DNA from: Roseovarius aestuariivivens
GTDB lineage: Bacteria > Pseudomonadota > Alphaproteobacteria > Rhodobacterales > Rhodobacteraceae
Assembly (NCBI RefSeq): GCF_004761875.1
Contig: NZ_SJEY01000007.1
Location: 1-64,000 of the forward strand
Length of the DNA stretch: 64,000 bases
Reading direction: 5' to 3'
Position numbers and translations under genes: made by a program. A model generated the notes under the pieces. That model made no database searches. It saw only the letters and a program-made list of their open reading frames with translations, and was not told where the DNA came from. Position 1 is the first letter of the stretch; each line of letters starts with the position of its first letter. Shown here in pieces: positions 1 through 7,380 of the stretch.

Positions 1-636
1 CGTCGGAAAGACATAGAAAAGAGGTAAAAGCACGAAGAAAGCCGAAGTAAGTGGCTCCAAAACCGAAAACATGACGATTGCGAGCAGAACCCCGATTTTC
101 AGGATGTAGAAAGGCAGGCCGTCTGCGCGCGACAGGTTCACCCCCGAGTACATCCGAAGATGGCGCCCCGTCAGACCCGTCCCGATATGCCTCAGCACGG
201 TCTTGGCGGACAGCGGGTCATGCAGCCGCAATTTCTCGATCGCGGCCATTTCCCTGTCGTTCTCATAATCGCCAATGTGGGCATGGTGAGACAGATGATC
301 ATCCTTGTACTTGCGAAAGCACCCCGTAAGCAGGGAGGCGCAAACCTTGCCCAGAATGATATTGTCCTGTCTGTTTTCAGCAAAAGTCGAATGGCTGCAT
401 TCGTGCACGATGTTGTTCAGCCCGCGCAGCCGCGTTCCGATGAAGATCGCCGTCAGCACCATCATCACGACAGTGGCCGCGGACAACTCTAGCGACAGTA
501 GATAGTTTCCCAGAAGGACGCCGGCCAGCGCCTGCAAAACGAAGGCGAGGACAATGAACCATGCTTTCGCCTTCGTATTTCGCGCCATACGTGCGAAGTG
601 GCGCATGTAACGTTTCCTCAGATCTTGACCTGACAT
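1..636 (-). CDS. Fatty acid desaturase family protein, 3' part cut off by the window edge
   Basis: The frame reads without a stop from an ATG at 636 to base 1 (212 residues) and continues off the left edge. A GGAG sits about 10 nt before this ATG; a second in-frame ATG at 606 is a weaker alternative. Two hydrophobic helices (about 26-50 and 52-72) precede a first histidine box HECSH at residues 78-82 and a second box HLSHH at 114-118. This spacing is typical of membrane di-iron fatty acid desaturases and hydroxylases. The third histidine box should lie beyond the edge. The protein should introduce a double bond or hydroxyl into an acyl chain or carotenoid-like lipid at the inner membrane. The substrate cannot be read from this part. 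Confidence 0.85.
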   Translation of the reverse strand, partial: MSGQDLRKRYMRHFARMARNTKAKAWFIVLAFVLQALAGVLLGNYLLSLELSAATVVMMVLTAIFIGTRLRGLNNIVHECSHSTFAENRQDNIILGKVCASLLTGCFRKYKDDHLSHHAHIGDYENDREMAAIEKLRLHDPLSAKTVLRHIGTGLTGRHLRMYSGVNLSRADGLPFYILKIGVLLAIVMFSVLEPLTSAFFVLLPLFYVFPT

Positions 637-760
637 CGTTTCTTCACTCCAGACATAACAACACGACCCCACTGTGGATAACTCGTGAACACTCTGTTTC
701 CAAACAAGAAATTTTGACGTCGACCCCATTGTATAAGCGTGTCTAATTGCGGGTTAGAAC

Positions 761-788
761 ATACTGGCCAAACTTGGCATTATACTGG
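761..788. promoter_or_regulatory. Candidate operator upstream of the LysR gene
   Basis: Two copies of ATACTGG (761-767 and 782-788) lie 21 bp apart, two helical turns. They flank the palindrome GCCAA-AC-TTGGC at 767-778. The site lies between the leftward desaturase and the rightward LysR gene, where an autoregulatory LysR site would be expected. This is a pattern-based proposal only. Confidence 0.3.
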
Positions 789-821
789 TAGATGTTGTGT
801 CGGAGCTGAATTGCTATCAGC

Positions 822-1766
822 GTGGCTAATTCAAAGGGCGGAAATTTGTTGAAGTTAGACTACGACGCGATCCTCGCTTTGGCCGCTGTGGTGCGCGAAG
901 GCCGCTTCGATATGGCTGCAAAGTCGCTGAACGTCACGCAATCGGCGGTCAGTCAGCGAATCAAACAACTCGAAGACAGGGTGGGATCGGTGCTGATCGT
1001 GCGCGGCCGTCCCTGTGTGCCGACAGAGGCTGGGCTTCAATTCTGTCGCTATGTCGAGCAGGTCGAACTCCTGCAGCATGAACTGAATGAGCGGATGAAG
1101 TCGCTCGGCGGGACCTCAGGGAGCGCGGCGGCACAGATCAGAATTTCAGTGAATAACGACAGTCTTGCCACTTGGTTTCCCAACGTCATCAAGAGAGCTA
1201 AGAATGAACTCGGCATCCGTTTCGACATCTTTCCCGATGACCAAGAGCATACCGAGAACCGGCTGAAGACGGGTGAGGCTCTGGCCGTCGTTACGGCAAT
1301 CGAAACGCCCGTTCAGGGGTGTCGCCGCGTTTCGCTGGGGGCGATGGAGTATATTGCGGTCGCATCACCTGAGTTCTTTGATGCCAACTTCCCCAATGGC
1401 GTATCAATCGAGACCCTGAAGAATACGTCCTGCCTCGCCTTTGACCGGAAGGACACGATTCAGGACCAATGGATGATGAACTGCTTCGGCGAGACGGTTG
1501 AGGTGTCGACGCATATGGTCCCCTCGTACGAGGGCTACGTCGCATGTTGCCTTAATGGTACGGCCTGGGGTCTTGTTCCAAGCGTTGCGGCGCATGACCA
1601 CATCAAGCGGGGCGATCTAATCGAACTGAGCCCGGAAAATTCGGTCCGCGTCTCGCTACATTGGCAGACCAGCACCCAGTCTAGCGAAATCCTGAGACGA
1701 CTAGGCGATTTGGTTCTGGAAGTCGCGAAGGTTCATCTGTCGCCGGATATGTACCGAAGCGGATAG
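822..1766 (+). CDS. LysR-family transcriptional regulator, ArgP/LysG-like
   Basis: The protein has an N-terminal winged helix-turn-helix (AAKSLNVTQSAVSQRIKQLE) followed by a LysR effector-binding domain, about 305-314 residues in all. The helix-turn-helix sequence resembles ArgP/LysG, regulators of basic amino acid export and metabolism. No LysE-type exporter is adjacent, so that role is unsupported here. The GTG at 822 lacks a well-placed Shine-Dalgarno. An AGGG at 835-838 suits TTG codons at 846 or 849, and these would give the usual family start KLDYDA; the true start is probably there. The gene is divergent from the desaturase and may control it. Confidence 0.85.
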   Translation: MANSKGGNLLKLDYDAILALAAVVREGRFDMAAKSLNVTQSAVSQRIKQLEDRVGSVLIVRGRPCVPTEAGLQFCRYVEQVELLQHELNERMKSLGGTSGSAAAQIRISVNNDSLATWFPNVIKRAKNELGIRFDIFPDDQEHTENRLKTGEALAVVTAIETPVQGCRRVSLGAMEYIAVASPEFFDANFPNGVSIETLKNTSCLAFDRKDTIQDQWMMNCFGETVEVSTHMVPSYEGYVACCLNGTAWGLVPSVAAHDHIKRGDLIELSPENSVRVSLHWQTSTQSSEILRRLGDLVLEVAKVHLSPDMYRSG

Positions 1767-1783
1767 TTCCGCACCCAAAAATT

Positions 1784-1945
1784 TGCCTCAAGGAGGTCAT
1801 TAAAGGGCGGGCCGCTGACAACCGCTTCCCCGACTACGGCAAAACCCTGCGTCATGACGCCGACGGCTTGGGCGCCCAGACAGTCAAAGTGGCCAATCTC
1901 GACACAGTGCCCACGATCACGAAGGACGATACGTTCATCGCCTGA
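1784..1945 (+). pseudogene. Orphan 3' gene remnant, unidentified
   Basis: A frame with coding-like composition ends at TGA 1943-1945 and reads LKEVIKGRAADNRFPDYG near its start and TVPTITKDDTFIA at its end. It has no start codon or upstream body; the preceding DNA is the LysR stop region. It looks like the last 50 or so residues of a protein whose 5' part has been lost. It ends 10 bp from the stop codon of the truncated integrase, so it may be the 3' end of a target gene carried or duplicated by integration. I do not recognise the family. Confidence 0.4.
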
Positions 1946-1954
1946 CGCGCCCGC

Positions 1955-3016
1955 TCAGGACCTTAAGGCAGCGCCGCGCAGGTCAATAACAGTATCTGCG
2001 CGGTCCTGATGGTACGTGTAGCGCGCCCAGGCATCCATCAGCATCCGACGTTTGTCGAACAGGTCCGAGCGCGCGTAGGCGGCTTCGGCCTTGTCCTTGA
2101 TGCCGTGGGCCAATGCGGCCTCGATCACCTCGCGCGGAAAGCCTGTTGTCTTGCCTGCCCAATCGCGGAAGGTGGAGCGGAAGCCGTGCACGGTAATCCC
2201 GTCACGCCTCATACGGCGCAGCACAGCAGTCATACTCATGTCGGACATGGGTTTGCCCGCCTTGGTTTCGCTGCCGAACACCAGCGCGCTGTCGTCCTTC
2301 CGTTCTCCTAACAAAGTCATGGCCGCGTCTGTCAGGGGGACGCGATGCTCCTTCCCTGCCTTCATGCGCGCGGCGGGGATTGTCCAGAGTCTCACGTCCA
2401 AATCGACCTCACCCCAGGCCATTCCACGCGTTTCGCCCGACCTTGCCGCCGTCAAGATCGCAAAGGCCAGCGCCCGCGCCGCGATGCCTTGACGCGCAGA
2501 CAGTTCAGTCATGAAATCAGCGATCTCCGCATGCGGTAGCGCCGGGTGATGCTTGACCGCATGGACCTTTTTCGGATTGGGCAGGAGGTGGTCGAGATAC
2601 CCACGCCACCGCGCCGGGTTGTCGCCGCTGCGGATACCAAGAGCCGAGGCATAGTCGATCACCGTTTCAATCCGCTGGCGCACGCGGTTGGCCGTCTCGG
2701 GCTTCTCTACCCAAATCGGTTTAAGGGTCGCGATCACATCAGACGTCTCGATTTTGGCGACCTGCACTGCGCCGATCTTTGGGAAGACATAGGTTTCGAG
2801 GGTTAAGGACCATTGCGCGGCGTGTTTGGCGTTCTTCCAGCCTGACCGCTTGCTTTCGATCTGTCCCATGGGCGCTGATCCCGGACACGCTTGGGAATGT
2901 CGGTTACCGAATGACATGACTCCTGTCGCGCAGAGACAAATGAACCCGATCACATGCTTGCGTTCGTGCTCAACATGCCCAGCCAGCACATAGTCGTCGC
3001 GGCACCGGCGATCCAT
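1955..3016 (-). pseudogene. Tyrosine recombinase (P4-type phage/island integrase), N-terminally truncated
   Basis: From about residue 58 (near base 2845) the protein matches the core-binding and catalytic domains of P4-like integrases. The catalytic set is present: Arg192 (TAARSGE), His277 and Arg280 (HGFR), His304 and the nucleophile Tyr314. The usual arm-binding N-terminal domain of about 100 residues is missing. The first 57 residues of the open frame (about 2845-3016) do not look like any integrase and probably come from unrelated DNA. The gene is therefore likely a degraded remnant of an integrated element. It lies directly downstream of the DmdA-like gene, at the end of the sulfur operon. 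Confidence 0.8.
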
Positions 3017-3032
3017 CTGCGCCGGGATCCGG

Positions 3033-4187
3033 TCAATTCATGGTTGCGAGCGACTTTTTAGGATCGAAAAATGGGATGGGAACCACCTTTCCTTTGCGGG
3101 TTTCGCCGAGTTTATCAACGACCAGTTCCGTGCCTTCGCTCGTATGTTCGACTTCCAGCATTCCCAGTGCGATGTTCTTTTCCAACCGCGGCGAGTAGAC
3201 GGCCGAGGTAATCGTTCCGACCGTTTTGCCCTCTTTCACGAGGGGCCAATAGAAGTCGTTCACGCCGACGAAGGGGGCGCCTTCGACCTCAATTCCGACA
3301 AGCCGCTGCCTGACGCCCTTTTCCTTGATGCGGGCCAGCGCCTCTTTGCCGACGAAATCGGCCTCCATGTCGAGGTTTACGAGACGATCCATGCCAAGCT
3401 CGTAGGGGTTGTTCGCCAGGGTCATGTCCGCGTGGTAGGACAGCATGGCAGCCTCGATCCGGCGGATGCCGGATGTATGGCCCGGCCTCAGACCCATGGG
3501 GTACCCGATATCCAGGATGTATTCCCACAAACGCCCACCGGCCGAGCCATCGCGCAGATAGATCTCGTAGCCGAGCTCGCTGGTCCAGCCAGTCCGCGAA
3601 ATGATCAGCGGCACGCCGTGCCAATCATATTCCATAAAGCGAAAATACTTGAGCTCGGTCGGCGCATCGCCGAAGCAGGCGCGCAGAATGTCGCGGGATT
3701 TTGGCCCCTGAAGCTGTAACGGTGAGACATCCGGTTCGGTCAGGTTCACATCCATGCCGGCATTGACCGCGACGCCACGCGCCCAAAGCAGGACGTCGCT
3801 GTCTGCGATCGAAAGCCAGAAATGATCCTCTGCCAGCTTGAGCAGGATCGGGTCATTGATGATCCCGCCATCCTGATCGGTGATCAGAACGTATTTGCAC
3901 TGCCCAACCTCGCATTTCGACAGATCACGGGAGCACAGGTACTGCGTGAACTTGGCTGCATCCGGTCCGGTGATCTCGACCTGCCGCTCGACCGAAACAT
4001 CCGCGAGCGTCGCGTGGTTGATCAGGTTCCAGAAGTTCTGCTCGGGATTTCCGAAATCGCGGGGAATGTACATGTGATTGTAAACAGAAAACCCCTTTGC
4101 GCCCCAGCGCAGAGCGGCGTCGGAATATGGTGATTTCCGAACCTGTGTGCCAAAGCTGAAACTCGCGAATTGAAGTTCGTGCGCCAT
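3033..4187 (-). CDS. DmdA-like GcvT-family (folate-dependent) demethylase/aminomethyltransferase
   Basis: This 384-residue protein belongs to the GcvT/DmdA family, which moves a methyl or one-carbon group to tetrahydrofolate. Family-like segments include YNHMYIPRDF, VERQVEITGPDA, GGIINDPILLKLAEDHFWLS and EPDVSPLQLQGPKS. They resemble DMSP demethylase DmdA more than glycine-cleavage GcvT or the aryl demethylase LigM. Whether DMSP is the substrate is not shown; DmdA has many paralogues. The ATG at 4187 was chosen over the longer frame (4277) because AGGGG lies 8 nt upstream and the family start fits. It is the last gene of the methanethiol/sulfide operon but has its own TATAAT-like element and follows a strong hairpin, so it may be transcribed separately. 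Confidence 0.8.
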   Translation of the reverse strand: MAHELQFASFSFGTQVRKSPYSDAALRWGAKGFSVYNHMYIPRDFGNPEQNFWNLINHATLADVSVERQVEITGPDAAKFTQYLCSRDLSKCEVGQCKYVLITDQDGGIINDPILLKLAEDHFWLSIADSDVLLWARGVAVNAGMDVNLTEPDVSPLQLQGPKSRDILRACFGDAPTELKYFRFMEYDWHGVPLIISRTGWTSELGYEIYLRDGSAGGRLWEYILDIGYPMGLRPGHTSGIRRIEAAMLSYHADMTLANNPYELGMDRLVNLDMEADFVGKEALARIKEKGVRQRLVGIEVEGAPFVGVNDFYWPLVKEGKTVGTITSAVYSPRLEKNIALGMLEVEHTSEGTELVVDKLGETRKGKVVPIPFFDPKKSLATMN

Positions 4188-4250
4188 GATGAGACCCCTG
4201 TTTGCGGGCGCAGGCTGTCCTGATCGGACGGCCCTTTGGCCCTGATTTGC

Positions 4251-4256
4251 ATTATA
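4251..4256 (-). promoter_or_regulatory. Candidate -10 box (TATAAT) for the DmdA-like gene
   Basis: The minus strand reads a perfect TATAAT here, 64 nt before the DmdA-like ATG, in an AT-rich spot within otherwise GC-rich DNA. A possible -35 (TTGTCG) lies 15 nt upstream, which is short. It sits just after the inter-gene hairpin, as expected for a separate start of transcription. Confidence 0.4.
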
Positions 4257-4278
4257 TTTTTGGTTGTGGTGCGACAAG

Positions 4279-4312
4279 GGGAAGGGCGGCAGGCGTTGCC
4301 TGCGCCCTTCCC
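4279..4312 (-). other. Strong intercistronic hairpin between the crotonase and DmdA-like genes
   Basis: Arms 4279-4294 and 4298-4312 form a 15-bp, very GC-rich stem with one bulged G and a 3-nt loop. It begins 14 nt after the crotonase stop. No T-run follows on the minus strand, so it is more likely an attenuator, processing barrier or mRNA-stabilising hairpin than a full intrinsic terminator. Confidence 0.6.
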
Positions 4313-4325
4313 GGTTTCTTGTGTG

Positions 4326-5144
4326 TCACTCGCCGGTCCAGGCGGGCATGGGTTCCTTGCGGGTAAACGCGCCGATCCCCGCCTCGGTGTCGCGGGCCAT
4401 CATGTTCTCGGCCATCACGCGCCCGGCATAAGCGTAGGCGTCTTCAAGGGCCATTTCGGCTTGTTTGTAATAGGCCCGCTTGCCGGTACGGATGGCGACC
4501 GGCGACTTGTCGGCGATGGTCCGGGCCATCTCAATCGCGCTGTCCTCAAGCTCTTTGCGGGGCACGACACGATTGACCAGCCCGAGCTGCGCCACGCGGG
4601 CGGCGGGCAGAAAGTCACCCAGAAGCAGCATTTCCATCGCCATCTTTTGCGGCACGTTGCGCGACAGGGCCACCATCGGCGTCGAGCAGAACAGACCGAT
4701 ATTCACCCCCGACGTGGCAAAGCGCGCATCCTCGGCGGCAACCGCCAGATCGCAGGACGCGACAAGCTGGCAGCCCGCGGCGGTTGCGATGCCCTTGACC
4801 TCGGCGATCACCGGCTGGGGCAGGCGCACGACCCGCAGCATCATCGCCGAGCATTTTGCGAAGAGATCCTGGAAGTACTGGAACCCGCCATCGGCGTCGG
4901 CCCGGTGTTCGGTCATTTCCTTGAGATTGTGACCGGCGCAGAAATGATCGCCTGCGCTGCGCAGGATCACCGCCTTGACCGTGCGGTCCTCGGCAATGGC
5001 GTCAAGCGTATCCGACAGGGCGGCCATCATCGCCTCGGACAGCGCGTTGATCGAGCGCGGGGCGTTCAGCGTCAGCGTGGCCACGCCATCCGCGTCGGTC
5101 CGCTGGACAAGATCGGAAGAGTTCATTTCGCCTTCATAAGCCAT
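4326..5144 (-). CDS. Crotonase-superfamily protein, ECHDC3-like, lacking both catalytic glutamates
   Basis: The 272-residue protein has the crotonase fold: the CoA/oxyanion segments AGHNLKEM (70-77) and TAAGC (121-125), and the core QPVIAEVKG. At the two positions where enoyl-CoA hydratases carry catalytic Glu it has Gln126 and Gly146. Normal hydration is therefore unlikely, and so is the DmdD-type methylthioacryloyl-CoA reaction, which also relies on two Glu. It resembles the ECHDC3 group, whose reaction is poorly known. Its ATG at 5144 overlaps the stop of the upstream MBL gene by 11 bp, so the two are probably translationally coupled. A role on a CoA thioester in the sulfur operon is inferred from context. 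Confidence 0.8.
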   Translation of the reverse strand: MAYEGEMNSSDLVQRTDADGVATLTLNAPRSINALSEAMMAALSDTLDAIAEDRTVKAVILRSAGDHFCAGHNLKEMTEHRADADGGFQYFQDLFAKCSAMMLRVVRLPQPVIAEVKGIATAAGCQLVASCDLAVAAEDARFATSGVNIGLFCSTPMVALSRNVPQKMAMEMLLLGDFLPAARVAQLGLVNRVVPRKELEDSAIEMARTIADKSPVAIRTGKRAYYKQAEMALEDAYAYAGRVMAENMMARDTEAGIGAFTRKEPMPAWTGE

Positions 5145-6018
5145 TTATGGGTACCTTCAGCATTGGGCGGCCGCTTGCGTCGCGGGGAATTTCACCCGCG
5201 CGCATGTTGACCTGCAGGGAGGGGAGGATGAGTTTCGGCATGGACAGCTGCGCATCACGTTCGGCACGAAACCTGACGAACTCGTCCTGGGACGTGCCGC
5301 CGCCGACATGGATGTTGTTGGCGCGTTCCTGTTCGATCGTAGTTTCCCAGGCGATGGTTCTCCCGCCGGGGCCGTAATCGTGACATACGAACAGCCGCAT
5401 CTCGTCTGGCAGGGACAGCACCTTCTGGATCGATCGGTAAAGCTCGGCTGCGTCACCACCGGGAAAATCCGCGCGAGCCGAGCCACCGTCGGGCATGAAC
5501 AGCGTGTCGCCCGCGAAGGCCGCGTTTCCGATTACGTGAACCATGCAGGCAGGCGTATGGCCGGGCGTAGCGATGGCGAATGCGGTCATACCACCGATCT
5601 GGTAGGTGTCGCCGTCTTCAAAGAGCGCATCGAACTGCGAGCCGTCGCGCTGAAACTCGGTGCCTTCGTTGAAGATCTTACCGAACGTTTCCTGCACCTC
5701 GATGATGCGCGCGCCTACGCCGATCTTGCCCCCCACCTTTTGCTGGATATAGGGCGCGGCCGAAAGATGGTCGGCGTGGACATGGGTCTCGATGATCCAT
5801 TCAAGGCGAAGCCCGCGCGCCACGATGGCGTCGATCAGGCGGTCGGCGCTGTCATAGGCGATGCGCCCGGCGGCGTAGTCGATGTCGAGCACGCTGTCGA
5901 TGATCGCGCAGGCCGACGAGGCCGGGTCCTTGACGAGGTAGGAGATCGTATTGCTGGCCGGATCGAAGAAACCTTCGACCTCGGGTACAACCGACATGTT
6001 CAGAGCGGGGAAGTCCAT
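5134..6018 (-). CDS. MBL-fold hydrolase, persulfide dioxygenase (ETHE1/Blh)-like
   Basis: The 294-residue protein carries the metallo-beta-lactamase metal motif THVHADH (His79, His81, Asp83, His84), then His154 (TPGHT), Asp171 (AGDTLFMPD) and His213 (VCHDYGPGG). The GDTLFMPD...ADFPGGDA stretch and the long tail after the second half match the persulfide dioxygenase type found beside rhodaneses, which oxidises glutathione persulfide to sulfite with one iron. A rhodanese lies directly upstream and a methanethiol oxidase, which releases H2S, heads the operon. Sulfide or persulfide removal is thus a well-supported inference. The enzyme should be cytoplasmic, since no signal peptide is seen. Confidence 0.8.
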   Translation of the reverse strand: MDFPALNMSVVPEVEGFFDPASNTISYLVKDPASSACAIIDSVLDIDYAAGRIAYDSADRLIDAIVARGLRLEWIIETHVHADHLSAAPYIQQKVGGKIGVGARIIEVQETFGKIFNEGTEFQRDGSQFDALFEDGDTYQIGGMTAFAIATPGHTPACMVHVIGNAAFAGDTLFMPDGGSARADFPGGDAAELYRSIQKVLSLPDEMRLFVCHDYGPGGRTIAWETTIEQERANNIHVGGGTSQDEFVRFRAERDAQLSMPKLILPSLQVNMRAGEIPRDASGRPMLKVPINGL

Positions 6019-6033
6019 GACCGCCTCCAGCGA

Positions 6034-6423
6034 TTATTCCAGCGTTCCGCCGGCTTTTTTCCATGCGCCCACGCCACCGGTCAGGTTCACCACGGGGCCA
6101 AGCCCCATATCCATCGCCGCCTGCGCGGCGAGCGCGGAACGTCCGCCGGACGCACAGTAGAAGACATAGGTCTTGTCCTGATTGAACTCGGGCTTGTGAA
6201 CGAGGCTTTCTGGGTCGATGTGAAATTCGAGCATCCCGCGCGACGAGGCGACAGCCCCGGGGATCATCCCGGTCTTGGCCTGTTCGGTGCCGTCGCGAAG
6301 ATCGACGAAGACATGATCAGGAGACCCCACAAGCCCAAGCGCCTCCTCGGCGCTCACCGCGGGGGTCGCTTCAAGTGCGTTTCGAACGATTTCCTTGGCA
6401 CTTTTGGTTATGGTCTGAGGCAT
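6034..6423 (-). CDS. Rhodanese-like sulfurtransferase
   Basis: A single rhodanese domain of 129 residues with an active-site loop CASGGRS (Cys90), suited to carrying a persulfide. The ATG at 6423 was chosen because GGAAGGA lies about 11 nt upstream; the longer frame overlaps the preceding gene's 3' end and has no family support. It lies 15 bp before the persulfide-dioxygenase-like gene, a frequent partner. It probably moves sulfane sulfur between glutathione, thiosulfate or other acceptors in the cytoplasm during sulfide oxidation. Confidence 0.85.
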   Translation of the reverse strand: MPQTITKSAKEIVRNALEATPAVSAEEALGLVGSPDHVFVDLRDGTEQAKTGMIPGAVASSRGMLEFHIDPESLVHKPEFNQDKTYVFYCASGGRSALAAQAAMDMGLGPVVNLTGGVGAWKKAGGTLE

Positions 6424-6545
6424 GTGCGGGGTCCTTCCGAGCCGGGTGTGTATCCAATCAAGTATGACATTCATCGGCCAGTCGACCGGGCCACCCGCAC
6501 CGCAACCGCAGGCCGGGCGCAGATGCAGGTCGCGGCCGCGCCCGA

Positions 6546-7010
6546 TCATATCGCAAGGTCGAGGCGGGGTTTCCAAAAGGGGCGGAACAATTCGATCTTC
6601 GGGCAGCGATCCATGACGACCTTCAGGCCCGCGTCCTCGGCAAGCTTGGCGGCGCGATCGTCATAAACGCCGATCTGCCCCCAGAGAACCTTGGCCCCGA
6701 TTTCAATGGCTTGCTGGGCGATGTCGTAGAATTCTTCCTTGGGGCGGAAAACCTCGACCATATCGACGGGGCGGTCGATGTCTTTCAAAGAATGATAGAC
6801 CGGAATGCCCCGGATTTCGGTGACATTCGGATTGGGGTTCACCGGGATCATGTCGTATCCGGTCTCATGCAAGACGCGCAGGACGCCGTAACTGAACTTG
6901 GTCTTGTCGGCGCTTGCCCCCACCATGGCGATGGTTTTGACCGAGCGCAGGATCTCGGACAGGTAGGCTTGGCTGTAGTCGTAGCGATGATCGATGTCGG
7001 CTTCGGGCAT
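6546..7010 (-). CDS. CoA-binding (YccU-type) domain protein
   Basis: A 154-residue protein with a Rossmann-like CoA-binding domain: IAMVGAS near residues 27-33, YDMIPVNPN and IEIGAKVLWGQIGV. Small stand-alone members of this family bind CoA, but no reaction is established. It starts one base after the stop of the ferredoxin gene and is followed by a 122-bp gap before the rhodanese. In this operon it could handle CoA persulfide or a CoA-linked thiol intermediate; that is speculation from position. Confidence 0.85.
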   Translation of the reverse strand: MPEADIDHRYDYSQAYLSEILRSVKTIAMVGASADKTKFSYGVLRVLHETGYDMIPVNPNPNVTEIRGIPVYHSLKDIDRPVDMVEVFRPKEEFYDIAQQAIEIGAKVLWGQIGVYDDRAAKLAEDAGLKVVMDRCPKIELFRPFWKPRLDLAI

Positions 7011-7011
7011 T

Positions 7012-7380
7012 TCAGGGCTCCTTCGGTGTCGCGATATCCGCCTTCAGCTCATGCGGCTGCAGCGGGTCGAGGAACGGGTTGCGGTAGAGTTTGTCATGGC
7101 TTTCCACGCCGATCTCGAGCGTGCAATCGGTGACGGGGCGCGCCACGCATAGCAAAACATAGCCATTGGCGATCTGACGATTGTTGAGCGCGACCTGGCG
7201 GCGCTGATCGATCTCGCCGTCGGTCAGCTTGGCCGCGCAGGTGATGCAGCCGCCATACTTGCACCCGTAGGGCAGATCGACACCCTGTTCGCGCAGCGTG
7301 TCGAGCAGCGGACGGCGCGCCTCGACCTCAAAGGTCGCGCCGCCGCGATTGGCGATGGTGATGGTCCGGGTCTTGGTCAC
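7012..7380 (-). CDS. Plant-type [2Fe-2S] ferredoxin
   Basis: A 122-residue ferredoxin domain with cluster ligands C-x4-C-x2-C (Cys40, 45, 48) and Cys78 in LLCVARP. The GTG at 7380 forms a GTGA overlap with the stop of the methanethiol oxidase gene, which argues for it over the TTG at 7401. The tail after the domain (about 25 residues) is longer than in simple ferredoxins. It may supply or take electrons for the oxidase, the persulfide dioxygenase or an unlinked oxygenase. No reductase is encoded in the operon. Confidence 0.85.
   Translation of the reverse strand: MTKTRTITIANRGGATFEVEARRPLLDTLREQGVDLPYGCKYGGCITCAAKLTDGEIDQRRQVALNNRQIANGYVLLCVARPVTDCTLEIGVESHDKLYRNPFLDPLQPHELKADIATPKEP

Noticed and set aside
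4326-5144. Crotonase as DmdD, completing a DMSP demethylation pathway
   Set aside because: Both catalytic glutamates are missing, and no dmdB or dmdC genes are present in the window.
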